64,000 nt of DNA, taken from Prevotella sp. GTDB taxonomy: Bacteria > Bacteroidota > Bacteroidia > Bacteroidales > Bacteroidaceae. The stretch lies in the NCBI GenBank assembly GCA_016281815.1, contig JAEEJK010000104.1:62001-126000 (forward strand), given 5' to 3'. Positions 10,416 to 20,995 of the stretch are shown piece after piece (position 1 is the stretch's first letter; each line of letters opens with the position of its first letter). Under the pieces are notes generated by a model, which saw only the letters and a program-made list of their open reading frames with translations, ran no database searches and was not told the DNA's origin. The position numbers and the translations under genes were made by a program.

Positions 10416-11102
10416 ATGTTTATGACTATTATGTCCTATTTTAAGATACTCAAGGAAGTAAACTTGTGGAAGACTGTTTACTTCAACTTACACTATTTTC
10501 CCCTTAAGACAGCAATAACCTTGCCTATCTTTATATATAGACGTACTAAACTTTACAAGATGAAAGGTAAAATTGTTATTGATGCTCCTATAAAAACAGG
10601 CATGATCAAAATCGGACCACATCTTTTAGGAACACAAGATTTTTTTTATTCAAGAACAATGTGGGAGGTTACTGGTACATTTGTCGTTAAAGGAAAGGTG
10701 AATATCGGCAGTGGAAGCAAAATCTGCATTGGAGAAAATGCCACCCTAACTTTAGGAGACAACTTTTCTTTAACAGGAAACTCAGAAATAATATGTCAAA
10801 AAGAGATATCTTTTGGAAGTAATTGTCTCTTATCGTGGGATATTCTCATAATGGACACAGACTTCCATCTAATACTTAATGCCGATGAACAAATAATTAA
10901 CTCCCCCAAACCAATAATAATTGGAAATCATGTATGGATTGGATGCAAAAATACTATTCTAAAAGGGGTCTCGATAGCTGATAACAACATTATTTCTGCA
11001 AACTCCACCATAACTCGAAGCATTACTGATTCGAAAACGATCATTGGCGGACATGGAAAGTCGGTTGAAATTATCAAAAGAGATGTGAACTGGAAGTTAT
11101 AA
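10416..11102 (+). CDS. Left-handed beta-helix acyltransferase (capsule O-acetyltransferase)
   Basis: Hexapeptide repeats; IIIGNHVWIGCKNTILKGVSIADNNIISANS. Confidence 0.88.
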   Translation: MFMTIMSYFKILKEVNLWKTVYFNLHYFPLKTAITLPIFIYRRTKLYKMKGKIVIDAPIKTGMIKIGPHLLGTQDFFYSRTMWEVTGTFVVKGKVNIGSGSKICIGENATLTLGDNFSLTGNSEIICQKEISFGSNCLLSWDILIMDTDFHLILNADEQIINSPKPIIIGNHVWIGCKNTILKGVSIADNNIISANSTITRSITDSKTIIGGHGKSVEIIKRDVNWKL

Positions 11103-11157
11103 GCCTGATAAGTAATCAAAATTACTCTGTTTATTTCTTGGTTGGTTCTTTTTTTTG

Positions 11158-11165
11158 TACTTTTG
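11158..11165 (+). promoter_or_regulatory. Bacteroidetes -7 element TACTTTTG upstream of the polymerase gene
   Basis: TAnnTTTG match followed by about 195 nt of untranslated sequence. Confidence 0.45.
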
Positions 11166-11367
11166 CAGTCGCAAACGACTTTCAAGACGTTTTCTGCGGG
11201 TTCAGTATCTATGTGCTAACCTCCAAGCGGTCACTTTTGAATCTCAATGCAATCAATAGTCTACTTGCAACCTTGTGTTTTTTCTGAGATACAAGGAGGA
11301 TATGTATTGGATTCAACTGTGACGTACACCAAATTGTCAAAAACCATATTTCCATCCTCATCATTTC

Positions 11368-12750
11368 ATGTTTGGATATATTCTCTTGGCCATTGCCATC
11401 GTCACATACATCATTGAACTGAGGCGCATCAGCCTGTTCATCTTTGTGACATTCATGCTCAATGGCTGGTCGGTGCTCACAGACACCGTGTTGGGCGTGA
11501 AGAATTACGACCTAGCTTTCATCTACACGATAGTTGTTTTATCATTACAGATATTTTACGAGGACTCACCTGATTTAAAAGACTGGAAACTGAGATTACT
11601 GATATTCATTTTCTTCATTTTCATGTTGTTGAATGTGAATTTTTCTTTTGTCCATTATCATTTCACCTCATTACAAATACTCCAAGGCAGCCGAGCTTCT
11701 TTTTTGATTATGTCTTATTTTTTCCTCAGGAAATATTCCAAAAACGACTTCCTTTGGCTGAACACCCTCTTTTTCTACATTACACTAATCACCTCTATTC
11801 TTTTTATTCTTCAGGTATTCTTTGACTTGCCAGTTTTGCCCTATGATACTGAGAATATCAAACGTGATAATTATACAGGTATCCTGAGGTATTACAACCA
11901 CCCTCCACTACTTTATTGGTATATTTTTGTTTCTATTCTGACCCCACACCTAATAAAGTCACGGCTCACTTTTCTCAGCTCGTTTGTGTTCATCACAGCT
12001 CTTGTTGCCACTCAAGGTCGAACCCAGATTGGCACAACCATTGGAGTTCTTTTGTTGGGTGTAATCATGCAAAATCGTATAAAGTCCATTATTGGTAGTA
12101 TCCTGATAGGTCTGTTTGTCATCTCCCAGTTCGCAGACATCATAGGTGCCCGTTTTGAGGGACAGTTCAATGATTCAACAGAAAATGATATTGAGTCAAT
12201 TTTATCTGGAGGAATACAGGAAACCGTAAAGGCAGGCAGTGCATACAATGTCGGCACATTGACCTATCGCCTAGCTTGGTTTTATGAAAGAGCATTATAC
12301 ATGCATGATCAACCACTCGGTGAAAAATTATTTGGTTTAGGTCTCATCAGTGACAGTCAGTTGGAAACTGTTGAAAAAATGTACGATTTTTCCCTTGGCC
12401 TTCGCGATGCAGATGGAAATGTCATGCAATTATCTACCCCCGACATATCCTATGGTAATATTCTAACAAAATATGGATATATGGGAGGTATTATATACCT
12501 TTCCTTATGGGTATACCTTTTGCTTTTCTTCTACAAAAGAAAAAGAGAGGATGATTATTCATTTGTCGGCTTTCTACTAATTTTCAACACGATCCTAATC
12601 GCTTTTGCAGGATGTGCCATTTCCAACCAAGGTAATGTCATTTTCCCTTTCCTGCTTTATATTTCTATTCTGCATGGTGAAAAGGATGAAAGAGTCAGTC
12701 ATTCTACTCAAATAACGGATCATGGGCAAAATAAAGAATCTGTTGCTTAA
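11368..12750 (+). CDS. O-antigen/capsule polymerase-like (Wzy) membrane protein
   Basis: Multiple TM helices, large periplasmic loop, TQGRTQIGTTIGVLLL; in glycosyltransferase/flippase context. Confidence 0.75.
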   Translation: MFGYILLAIAIVTYIIELRRISLFIFVTFMLNGWSVLTDTVLGVKNYDLAFIYTIVVLSLQIFYEDSPDLKDWKLRLLIFIFFIFMLLNVNFSFVHYHFTSLQILQGSRASFLIMSYFFLRKYSKNDFLWLNTLFFYITLITSILFILQVFFDLPVLPYDTENIKRDNYTGILRYYNHPPLLYWYIFVSILTPHLIKSRLTFLSSFVFITALVATQGRTQIGTTIGVLLLGVIMQNRIKSIIGSILIGLFVISQFADIIGARFEGQFNDSTENDIESILSGGIQETVKAGSAYNVGTLTYRLAWFYERALYMHDQPLGEKLFGLGLISDSQLETVEKMYDFSLGLRDADGNVMQLSTPDISYGNILTKYGYMGGIIYLSLWVYLLLFFYKRKREDDYSFVGFLLIFNTILIAFAGCAISNQGNVIFPFLLYISILHGEKDERVSHSTQITDHGQNKESVA

Positions 12751-13504
12751 AAAAGGATGGAGCGATGACAGCATTGAAAGTCTGAAGGTCATACAAAAGA
12801 GATTCTTCAGAATCAACTGGTTGAAAACCCTTTATTACAACTTCAAAGTCTTACCATTAAGTCAAGCGTCCCGATTCCCTATCATCATTGGTTATAATGT
12901 AAAAATCAACAAGATGGGAGACATCAAGATAATATATCCAGCCACACCTGGAATGATATCAATTGGAGTTATCAAGATTGACAGATTGGAAAGCAATACT
13001 GACAAAATCATCTTTTCCAATTATGGTAAAATTCAATTTGGAGGAAGGGCTAAAATTCATCCTGGAGTTCGATTGGTGATTTATCCTCATGCACAACTTG
13101 TTATGGGCAACAGAGTGCTTTTGGGCAGCATGACCAAACTGATATGCTGCAAGAGCATTACGTTAGGTTCCGACATACGCATATCTTGGAACTGTCAAGT
13201 TTTCGATTCTGACTTTCATTTCCTCAGTAACAAGACAAAAGGAAAGATTTACCAACGCACTTTGCCAGTAATTATAGAAAATAATACTTTTGTGGGAAAC
13301 AACGTAACGATTGGTAAGGGCACTCATTTGGCTGAAAGAACCGTCATTTCATGTTGTAGCAAAGTGAGCGGTGATTTCTCACAAGGAGGAACGGGCCAAT
13401 TGCTGACAGGCAATCCTGCACATTGTATAGGGTCGGGATATGAGATGACAAGCGGTTGGTTTCCTGAGCAGGAAGTAGAGATCTCCCGCAGGATGGAAGA
13501 ATAG
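12722..13504 (+). CDS. Hexapeptide acyltransferase
   Basis: Beta-helix repeats; VIIENNTFVGNNVTIGKGTHLAERTVISCCS; overlaps the previous gene by 29 bp. Confidence 0.83.
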   Translation: MGKIKNLLLKKGWSDDSIESLKVIQKRFFRINWLKTLYYNFKVLPLSQASRFPIIIGYNVKINKMGDIKIIYPATPGMISIGVIKIDRLESNTDKIIFSNYGKIQFGGRAKIHPGVRLVIYPHAQLVMGNRVLLGSMTKLICCKSITLGSDIRISWNCQVFDSDFHFLSNKTKGKIYQRTLPVIIENNTFVGNNVTIGKGTHLAERTVISCCSKVSGDFSQGGTGQLLTGNPAHCIGSGYEMTSGWFPEQEVEISRRMEE

Positions 13505-13525
13505 ACCCGGACCATGCCATAACCG

Positions 13526-14983
13526 ATGAGCAGCTGTAATTACAAGCAAGAATTGGTGAGCAACACCGTATGGAATGCCATTGAGAATTACTCTTTGATT
13601 GGCATTCAGTTGCTGTGCACATTTCTGCTTGCCCGGTTTCTCACTCCTGCCGACTTTGGCCTCGTAGGCATGCTGGTCGTATTCACCGCCATTGCCCAGA
13701 CATTCGTTGATTCGGGCTTTGGTGTCGCCCTGATCCGTGAGAAGGATGTCAGTCCGGCAGGGTATTCATCGGTGTTTTACCTGAACCTGCTCATCGCTTT
13801 ATGCCTGTATTTCCTTTTGTGCATCTGTTCAGGCGCTATAGCCGACTTCTATCACCAACCCATATTGAATGAAATCTGCAAGATTTCGTTTCTTGTCCTT
13901 CCGCTCAACGCGCTATGCATTGTCCAGACCACCATTTTAAAACGTGAACTCCGTTTCAAGAAACTTTGTATAATTACTCTGGTAGCAGTTTTGCTGTCCA
14001 GCATTCTTGCCATTGTTTCCGCCTATTACTTAAGAAATGTGTGGGCATTGGTCATCCAGAATGTATCCTTGTTTGGTTTCCGCTCCTTGTTTCTATGGCT
14101 CACATCCCGTTGGCACCCCACCCTCTCCTTTTCCTGGCCACTGGTCAGCAGGTATTTCTCCTTCTCGAAGAACATCCTCGTGGCAGGGCTGGTAGGGAGC
14201 GTATTCAACAACATCTATTCTCTCCTGATAGGAAGATTCTATACCGCCACCGACCTAGGATTCTACAGTCAGGCCGACAGAGTCAAGAACGTTGCGTCGC
14301 ATACTTCCACCAGTGTTGTCCAAAACGTCACCTACCCCATTCTCTCACGAGTCAACAATGAGGGTGGCGACTTACGTAACGCTTACAAGAAAATCATCTG
14401 TGTGACCATGCTTTTCGTCGGTTGTGTCATGGCATTGGTGACAGGTGTAGCCTCAGATCTGTTTGAGGTGCTGATGGGCAGCAGTGCTTGGCGTCGGTCT
14501 GGATTCTATTTCATCTTGCTGAGCATCAGTGGCATTTTGTTTCCCCTGCACGCTGTCAACCAAAACATTCTCATGGTGGTTGGCAAAGGCAAGACCCTGA
14601 TGTATCTTGAGATTGTGCGCCGATGCATCATGATATTGATATTGCTTCTTACCGTCAGATACAGCATTGCCATATTCGTCTTTGGCAATTCCATTTATTC
14701 CATCCTGCTGCTGTTCCTCAACTTGTATTACTGTGGCAAGCCCATCCATTACAGCATTGCCCAACAATTAAGGGATGTGGCACCCATATTGGCACGTCAG
14801 GCATTGATCATCCTAACAGGAATAGGTGTCTCTTATCTGTTATCTCAACAGTCAATCTATTTCCGCCTTTTTATCTCCATCACCTCAATGGTCATCATCG
14901 AGTATTACCTATTCCGCGATAATGAATACTTTAGGGAAATTAGATCTTATGTGTTAAACAAAAGGTCTTTTCATCGAAGATGA
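13526..14983 (+). CDS. Lipopolysaccharide/oligosaccharide flippase (Wzx/WzxC family)
   Basis: NTVWNAIENYSLIGIQLLCTFLLARFLTPADFGLVGMLVVFTAIAQTFVDSGFGVALI. Confidence 0.93.
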   Translation: MSSCNYKQELVSNTVWNAIENYSLIGIQLLCTFLLARFLTPADFGLVGMLVVFTAIAQTFVDSGFGVALIREKDVSPAGYSSVFYLNLLIALCLYFLLCICSGAIADFYHQPILNEICKISFLVLPLNALCIVQTTILKRELRFKKLCIITLVAVLLSSILAIVSAYYLRNVWALVIQNVSLFGFRSLFLWLTSRWHPTLSFSWPLVSRYFSFSKNILVAGLVGSVFNNIYSLLIGRFYTATDLGFYSQADRVKNVASHTSTSVVQNVTYPILSRVNNEGGDLRNAYKKIICVTMLFVGCVMALVTGVASDLFEVLMGSSAWRRSGFYFILLSISGILFPLHAVNQNILMVVGKGKTLMYLEIVRRCIMILILLLTVRYSIAIFVFGNSIYSILLLFLNLYYCGKPIHYSIAQQLRDVAPILARQALIILTGIGVSYLLSQQSIYFRLFISITSMVIIEYYLFRDNEYFREIRSYVLNKRSFHRR

Positions 14984-15059
14984 TTAAATAAGTTTTCTTA
15001 ATTCAAACATTTTGCTTTTGATAATCGCAAATAGTATCATCATTTAGAATATCATATCC

Positions 15060-15551
15060 ATGCTAAACGTTGTTAAAATCCAAAAAGCGGCTCACTGGCT
15101 TTATTTGCATCACATTCCGCTGTTTCCCAAGCTTCTTCAACTATTGATTTTCATCTGCTATAGCAGTTCCATCAGCTATAAGACAAATATCGGGAAGGGC
15201 ACATTTTTCAATCACGCAGGGTTTGGCATACTGATTAATTCAAAAGTTCAGATAGGTGATGACTGCAAAATTGGGAACAACGTTTCCATAATTGGCCAAA
15301 GTCCATATAAAAACCCTCCGATATTAAAAAACCACATTTTCGTAGGTCCGGGCGCAATAATACAAGGACCAATTATTGTCGAGGATAATGTAATAGTCGC
15401 CCCCAATGCCGTAATCACAAAAAGTGTCCCCATGAATGCAATAGTCGCAGGCATCCCTGCCAAGATTGTAGGATGGACTGATAAGCTCGATTATGACATT
15501 TTCAAGGACGAGGCTTGGAAAGAAGGAACTAAACCATATATGGATGTATAA
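15060..15551 (+). CDS. Serine acetyltransferase-like acyltransferase
   Basis: IGKGTFFNHAGFGILINSKVQIGDDCKIGNNVSIIG...AGIPAKIVG. Confidence 0.88.
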   Translation: MLNVVKIQKAAHWLYLHHIPLFPKLLQLLIFICYSSSISYKTNIGKGTFFNHAGFGILINSKVQIGDDCKIGNNVSIIGQSPYKNPPILKNHIFVGPGAIIQGPIIVEDNVIVAPNAVITKSVPMNAIVAGIPAKIVGWTDKLDYDIFKDEAWKEGTKPYMDV

Positions 15552-15571
15552 CTACAAACATTTTTCAACGC

Positions 15572-16189
15572 ATGAAACACCCCAACATTTCTATTGCCAA
15601 AACCATCTTTATTATAATGAGTTTTGCATTAACAGTCTTATTATTTGGCACTGCATGCAGTAATGATGATGAGGAAAACAAAGATCCCTTTCTAACTTTT
15701 ATCGGAGACTCTGAAGTTGCGCGATGGGATGTCAAGTCTTTTTTTCCAGAATATCAAACGGTGAACAAAGGACGTTCTGGGGCTGTCGTTGCTCACATTG
15801 AAAAGATGAAAAATGCTGCTCATGGAACATACGCAATCATCATATTGGGAACCAATAACGTTCATACATTAACCACCGAAATGTTATATGAATATGCAGA
15901 CAGATACATGGCTGCTTTGGCGGAATTAAACGGGAAACGCACTTTTGTTTTTTCTATTTTTCCTCGCAGTTTTGCAGGTGATGCGCCAGGTTTGAATACG
16001 ATAATCAAAGAACTAAACGCCATTATCAAAGAAAAGTGCCTTTTAATACCATCATTCACATATTTAGATGTGTATCATGAGTTAGAAAAGGATGATGGTA
16101 TCAATCCTGAATACAGTTATGATGGATTACATCTGAGCAAGCAAGGCTATGAGTTGATTACTTGGATATTAAAAAAGAACATAAAATGA
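15572..16189 (+). CDS. SGNH/GDSL hydrolase lipoprotein
   Basis: FIGDSEVARWD, ILGTNNVH, YDGLHLSKQGYELITWIL; lipobox GTAC. Confidence 0.85.
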   Translation: MKHPNISIAKTIFIIMSFALTVLLFGTACSNDDEENKDPFLTFIGDSEVARWDVKSFFPEYQTVNKGRSGAVVAHIEKMKNAAHGTYAIIILGTNNVHTLTTEMLYEYADRYMAALAELNGKRTFVFSIFPRSFAGDAPGLNTIIKELNAIIKEKCLLIPSFTYLDVYHELEKDDGINPEYSYDGLHLSKQGYELITWILKKNIK

Positions 16190-16773
16190 AAAGATTTATA
16201 ATTATCATTGTTGCCATGACGGTTGTCCATTTATCTTGGGCGCAGATTTCCGTTGGCACTAGGGACAATCAATATATTTATGGTGAGTACCAATATAATA
16301 ATTGGAATTTGAAACTTGAAGAGAGCGTATATGCTGAAAAAATAGGATTCCAATATCTAAGATTATACACTGGTTATCAGTTGAAGTTACACCAATCGAC
16401 ATTGTCTGTATATCCATATTTTGGAACCACCTATAACGGCAACTACTACAGCACAGGTTGCTTTATTGATGGGAAATACCATTTTCTTGACAAATTCAAT
16501 TTCTTTGCGAGCATTAACCCCCATTATGACTCAGGATACAAGTACAAGACATGTTATCGAATCGGAGTGGGAATGAATCTCACCAGTCAAATAGGAATCA
16601 AAGCTGAGTTCCAAGATATGCCTATCTATAGGATGAAAGAGAAGAGGTTGAAGGGTGGTATTTTTTTCAAAACAGGAAATCTCATGGTGATTCCACAATT
16701 GTCGATTCCTTCTGAAGGAGTTATCAACAATATTCGATGTATTGTGGATTTCAAGTATATTTTTTTGAAATAA
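16186..16773 (+). CDS. Small outer-membrane beta-barrel-like protein, hypothetical
   Basis: Signal peptide and alternating aromatic beta strands; start overlaps the previous stop (ATGA). Confidence 0.6.
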   Translation: MKRFIIIIVAMTVVHLSWAQISVGTRDNQYIYGEYQYNNWNLKLEESVYAEKIGFQYLRLYTGYQLKLHQSTLSVYPYFGTTYNGNYYSTGCFIDGKYHFLDKFNFFASINPHYDSGYKYKTCYRIGVGMNLTSQIGIKAEFQDMPIYRMKEKRLKGGIFFKTGNLMVIPQLSIPSEGVINNIRCIVDFKYIFLK

Positions 16774-16781
16774 AGTATCTG

Positions 16782-17840
16782 ATGAAAGTAATACACATAG
16801 AATCTGGTCTAGGCAACCAAATGCTTAGTTTTTGTGAGTATTTGGCCATCAAAAAAATGAACCCTAATGATGATTGCTATATTGAAACCATTATTTATGA
16901 CATTCCTGAATGCAATGAACAAATATGCCAATGGAATGGTTATGAACTAGAACGGATTTTCAATGTGTCCGCTCCAAACATCAAATCCATTTTTTCAAAT
17001 TCGGAATGGGATATAATTATGCGTGATATTTATTCTAGTGAATTTTGGGATAAGAAAAAACATAATTGGAATTATCCAATTTATTTTCCTAGAGCTTTTT
17101 CTAAAGTAGGGCTTTTATTAAAGGATATACATCATGATTTTGAAAACAAAGATTTCAAAGCAAAGAATATTTATCCAGGAACTTTAAGATACAAGTTACA
17201 CCATTCATCACTATATGCTTACCTTATTTATTTTAAACAAAGAATTAAAAGATTACAAAAAAAACAGGATATCCAATACAGAGACCAATTGTTTATTCAA
17301 TCTGATGATAATTTATTTGGTGGGCAAAAATTATTGTTCAGATTTCGGGGAAGTGGGATTGAGAAAATCGAGCCAGAAATACGCAACACATTCATTTTTC
17401 CCGAAATACAAGATAAAAAAAACAAATTGTTAAAGGAACAAATTTCATCTACAGAATCCGTTGCTATCCATGTAAGACGGGGTGATATGTTAAATGCTAA
17501 TGAATATTGTTACAAAAATGGATATTTCAAAAGAGCAATCAAATACATCCGGAAACATACTTCCAATCCCGTTTTCTATATTTTTTGTGACAACGATAGT
17601 ATAAAATGGGCTTTTGAAAACTGTAAATCTTTAGGTTTATATCCTAAAAAGGATGTAATTATATTTATAAATTGGAATCAAGGGCTTGAGAGTTTTATTG
17701 ACATGCAATTAATGTCAATGTGCAAACATCAAGTAATAACTAATAGTTCTTTTGGTTGGTGGGCTTCTTGGCTGAATAATTACAATGGTAAAATTACATG
17801 TTCACCAGATTACAGATTGAACACAACACATACATTCTAG
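16782..17840 (+). CDS. GT11 alpha-1,2-fucosyltransferase-like
   Basis: GLGNQMLSFCEYLAI, SVAIHVRRGDM, VFYIFCDN, ITNSSFGWWASWLN. Confidence 0.88.
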   Translation: MKVIHIESGLGNQMLSFCEYLAIKKMNPNDDCYIETIIYDIPECNEQICQWNGYELERIFNVSAPNIKSIFSNSEWDIIMRDIYSSEFWDKKKHNWNYPIYFPRAFSKVGLLLKDIHHDFENKDFKAKNIYPGTLRYKLHHSSLYAYLIYFKQRIKRLQKKQDIQYRDQLFIQSDDNLFGGQKLLFRFRGSGIEKIEPEIRNTFIFPEIQDKKNKLLKEQISSTESVAIHVRRGDMLNANEYCYKNGYFKRAIKYIRKHTSNPVFYIFCDNDSIKWAFENCKSLGLYPKKDVIIFINWNQGLESFIDMQLMSMCKHQVITNSSFGWWASWLNNYNGKITCSPDYRLNTTHTF

Positions 17841-17982
17841 TCTTTCGGACAAATAAGTTGAATTGAAGGGGAAGACGAATTTTCTTGGTTTCCCTGCCCG
17901 TCAATCTTTCAATCTCATGAATTGATTTCTGTTAAATATTTATTTTGTAATCTATTTTCAATTCTTAACGGAGTTTTGTTTT

Positions 17983-18933
17983 ATGGTTGATATATTGTAT
18001 TCTATTATTACCCCTGTATATAACCGTGATGATTGTATCCTACGATGTATGGAAAGTGTATCATTACAAATCAATGATAGCATCGGCATAGAACATATAA
18101 TTGTTGATGATGGTTCTTCTGATAACACATATTCCATTATCAAAGAATATGCCTCTAAGAACCCCCATATCCAACATCATCGTTTTAATCAAAACAAGGG
18201 AACCAACGCAGCACGCAATTATGCCATATCTTGCGCAAAAGGAGTTTTTTGTATCTTACTTGACAGTGACGATTACTTTACACCTGAGGCGATAAAAAAC
18301 ATAGAAAAAGTTAGGATTAATAATCCCAATTATTCTCATTATCTTTTCACCCCCAGTTATAGAGAAGAACTGATTAACACAAATAGTAATTCACATCTAT
18401 TGCAAAAAGAATTTCAATATAAGGATTTTCTTTCTGGTTCAATCTCAGGCGATTTCACCCATGTCATCAAAACAAATGTTCTTAAAAAATTTCCATTTCT
18501 CGAATCAGTTAGAATTCAGGAATATTTGACATTTTTAAAGATCTACAGAGAAGAAGGGAAGTTGTTATTTACTAATTATGTTGTTTCTATAATAGAACAT
18601 TTGCGACATGATAGTGTCACTAAAGAGACACTTAGAATTGATGACAGGCGTATTATTCTTAATAAAGCAGGACTTCTATATTATATAAAAAATTATAAAG
18701 ACGATCTTAAAAAATTTCATTTTGATTATATTCTAAAAAAGAATTATGTACGGCTTTTTGAGAACATGCTTCTCCTATCTCAATATGATGAAGCACGCAA
18801 TTTATTATCAACAATGAATAAGGAAAACATACATTTACCATTTAGAATGAGGATAGTATATTTTTCAAAAACTGGATGGTTATACAAAAGAATGCTAAAA
18901 TTTTATCTAAAATGGAAATATCGAAATTGGTAA
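17983..18933 (+). CDS. GT2 family glycosyltransferase
   Basis: YSIITPVYNRDDCILRCMESV, IIVDDGSSDNTYSII, GTNAARNYAI, LDSDDYF. Confidence 0.93.
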   Translation: MVDILYSIITPVYNRDDCILRCMESVSLQINDSIGIEHIIVDDGSSDNTYSIIKEYASKNPHIQHHRFNQNKGTNAARNYAISCAKGVFCILLDSDDYFTPEAIKNIEKVRINNPNYSHYLFTPSYREELINTNSNSHLLQKEFQYKDFLSGSISGDFTHVIKTNVLKKFPFLESVRIQEYLTFLKIYREEGKLLFTNYVVSIIEHLRHDSVTKETLRIDDRRIILNKAGLLYYIKNYKDDLKKFHFDYILKKNYVRLFENMLLLSQYDEARNLLSTMNKENIHLPFRMRIVYFSKTGWLYKRMLKFYLKWKYRNW

Positions 18934-18981
18934 GCCAATCATCACAAGCTCCAGTTATATTTGTTTTGAGGTAGAATAAGC

Positions 18982-19042
18982 ATGGCTAGTTATAGCCTAA
19001 TAATTCCATCATGACCATATATTAATGAATGCCTCTGTAAAA
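18982..19042 (+). pseudogene. Possible GT2 5'-end remnant
   Basis: MASYSLIIPS*PYINECL resembles the GT2 N-terminus SIIIPVYN..YI.ECL with an in-frame stop. Confidence 0.3.
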
Positions 19043-19159
19043 AACTCACAAGAAACCCTTTATGTTAGCGGAGAGCATTACTCTATACAAAACCCAAACT
19101 AAATTACCTGCTTCCCAATCCAATCTTATCACACCCATCACTTTCAGGAAAAACAACCT

Positions 19160-19897
19160 ATGATACCCAAAATCATCCATTATTGCTGGTTCGGAGGTAA
19201 TCCATTGCCTCCTCTTGCCATTAAATGTATCGAGTCATGGAAAAAATTCTTACCAGACTACGAAATCAAACTATGGAATGAAAACAACTTTGATGTCAAC
19301 ATCATTCCTTACACTGCTGAGGCATACGAAGCACAAAAATATGCCTTTGTAAGTGACTTTGCCCGTTTTTGGATTTTGTATCATGAGGGTGGCTTATATT
19401 TCGACACAGATGTGGAAATTATCAAGCCTATAGATGACATCATTGCCAAAGGTGCTTTCATGGGTTGCGAACAAGATGCCAATACAAAAAGAAGGGGCAT
19501 TATGGTAAATCCAGGTCTTGGCATAGGATGCCCATCCAAAATGAAGGTATATGCTCAGTTTCTTTCATTATACAAAAGTCTACATTTTAAGAACCCCGAT
19601 GGGAGCAACAACATAAAAAATGTTGTACAATACACTACAGAATTACTATTGGAAGAAGGGTTGGAGAATAAAGGAGGCATACAAAAAGTTAAAGACATCT
19701 ACATTTATCCCAGTGAATACTTTTGCCCCATCAATAATGTGACAAAAAAAATAAAGGCAACAAGCAACACCCGCACTATACACCATTATGTTGGTTCATG
19801 GAGAGACAAGTCTAAATTTGAACGATTTAAAGAGTCTATCCGCAATTATTTACCTGAATGGTTCCTTCTATACTACAACAGGAAAAAACATCGATAA
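19160..19897 (+). CDS. GT32-type glycosyltransferase (capsular polysaccharide synthesis/OCH1-like)
   Basis: MIPKIIHYCWFGGNPLPP, SDFARFWILYHEGGLYFDTDVEI. Confidence 0.93.
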   Translation: MIPKIIHYCWFGGNPLPPLAIKCIESWKKFLPDYEIKLWNENNFDVNIIPYTAEAYEAQKYAFVSDFARFWILYHEGGLYFDTDVEIIKPIDDIIAKGAFMGCEQDANTKRRGIMVNPGLGIGCPSKMKVYAQFLSLYKSLHFKNPDGSNNIKNVVQYTTELLLEEGLENKGGIQKVKDIYIYPSEYFCPINNVTKKIKATSNTRTIHHYVGSWRDKSKFERFKESIRNYLPEWFLLYYNRKKHR

Positions 19898-19906
19898 TAA
19901 TCCTCA

Positions 19907-20959
19907 ATGATAACCAAAGAGATAACAGATAGGATTCTCCTTGTCGGTCCTGACTATAAATCCCCCAAAGGGGGGATAGGTATGGTGACAAAGACCTACA
20001 TGCATCTATTTTCTTCTTTCAACTATCTTACAACACAGAAAGAGGGGAGTAGCATACTGAAAATCTGTGTCTTTTTAAAAGCATTGTTAAAATTATTACC
20101 TTTTTTATTAAGTTCGAAAATCAAAATTGTACATGTGCACGGATCGTCCGATGGCAGTTTTGTCAGGAAATCACTAATTATTCTTCTATCCAAATTGGCA
20201 GGTAAAAAAGTGATATACCACATCCATAGCGGTGGATTCAAAACTTATGTTGCCAAACACACCAAAGTTGTTCCTTTTATAATGAAAAAATGCAACTGTA
20301 TTGTGGCACTATCAGAATATTGGAAGCAGTTTTTTGAAACAGACTTGCATTGCAGAAATGTTGCAGTAGTGCATAATATTATGGATTATCCACGGGAAGA
20401 TCACTCTTCACGCAACGCAACTTTGTGCACCTTTTTGTTTCTTGGAAAGATATGTGACCACAAAGGTGTCTTCGACCTTCTGGATGTCATCAACAGCCAT
20501 TTCTCATCATTAAATGGCAAGATGCGGTTGTTTATCGCCGGAATAGGTGAAACTGAGAGGTTGACAAAATATGTCGAAAACCAACACTTGGAGAGTATTG
20601 TGAAATACATGGGGTGGGTAGACGATGAAGCCAAATGTCAATTGTTGAATCTGAGTGATGTAGTTATTCTTCCATCCTATTATGAAGGTGTTCCTATCTG
20701 TATTCTGGAAGGATTCTCATATCATCTTCCAGCCATATCAACATGCGTTGGGGGAATTCCTGAAATACTGGAAGACGGCAAAAACGGCATCATGATTACC
20801 CCTGGAGATAAGAATGCCCTATATCATGCTGTCTGCCAGATGATTAACTCACCATCAAAACGAATGAAAATGGGTGAAAATGCGTTTCAAACATGCAGGA
20901 ATCATTTGCCTGACCAAGTAGAAGAAAGCCTTAAGTTACTATATAGTAAGTTATTATAA
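19907..20959 (+). CDS. GT4 family glycosyltransferase
   Basis: PKGGIGMVTKTY, FLGKICDHKGVFDLL, LPSYYEGVPICILEGFSYHLPAISTCVGGIPEIL. Confidence 0.93.
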   Translation: MITKEITDRILLVGPDYKSPKGGIGMVTKTYMHLFSSFNYLTTQKEGSSILKICVFLKALLKLLPFLLSSKIKIVHVHGSSDGSFVRKSLIILLSKLAGKKVIYHIHSGGFKTYVAKHTKVVPFIMKKCNCIVALSEYWKQFFETDLHCRNVAVVHNIMDYPREDHSSRNATLCTFLFLGKICDHKGVFDLLDVINSHFSSLNGKMRLFIAGIGETERLTKYVENQHLESIVKYMGWVDDEAKCQLLNLSDVVILPSYYEGVPICILEGFSYHLPAISTCVGGIPEILEDGKNGIMITPGDKNALYHAVCQMINSPSKRMKMGENAFQTCRNHLPDQVEESLKLLYSKLL

Positions 20960-20995
20960 GAAAGTTTTTCGGATTAGAATATATAGACTTTGTAG

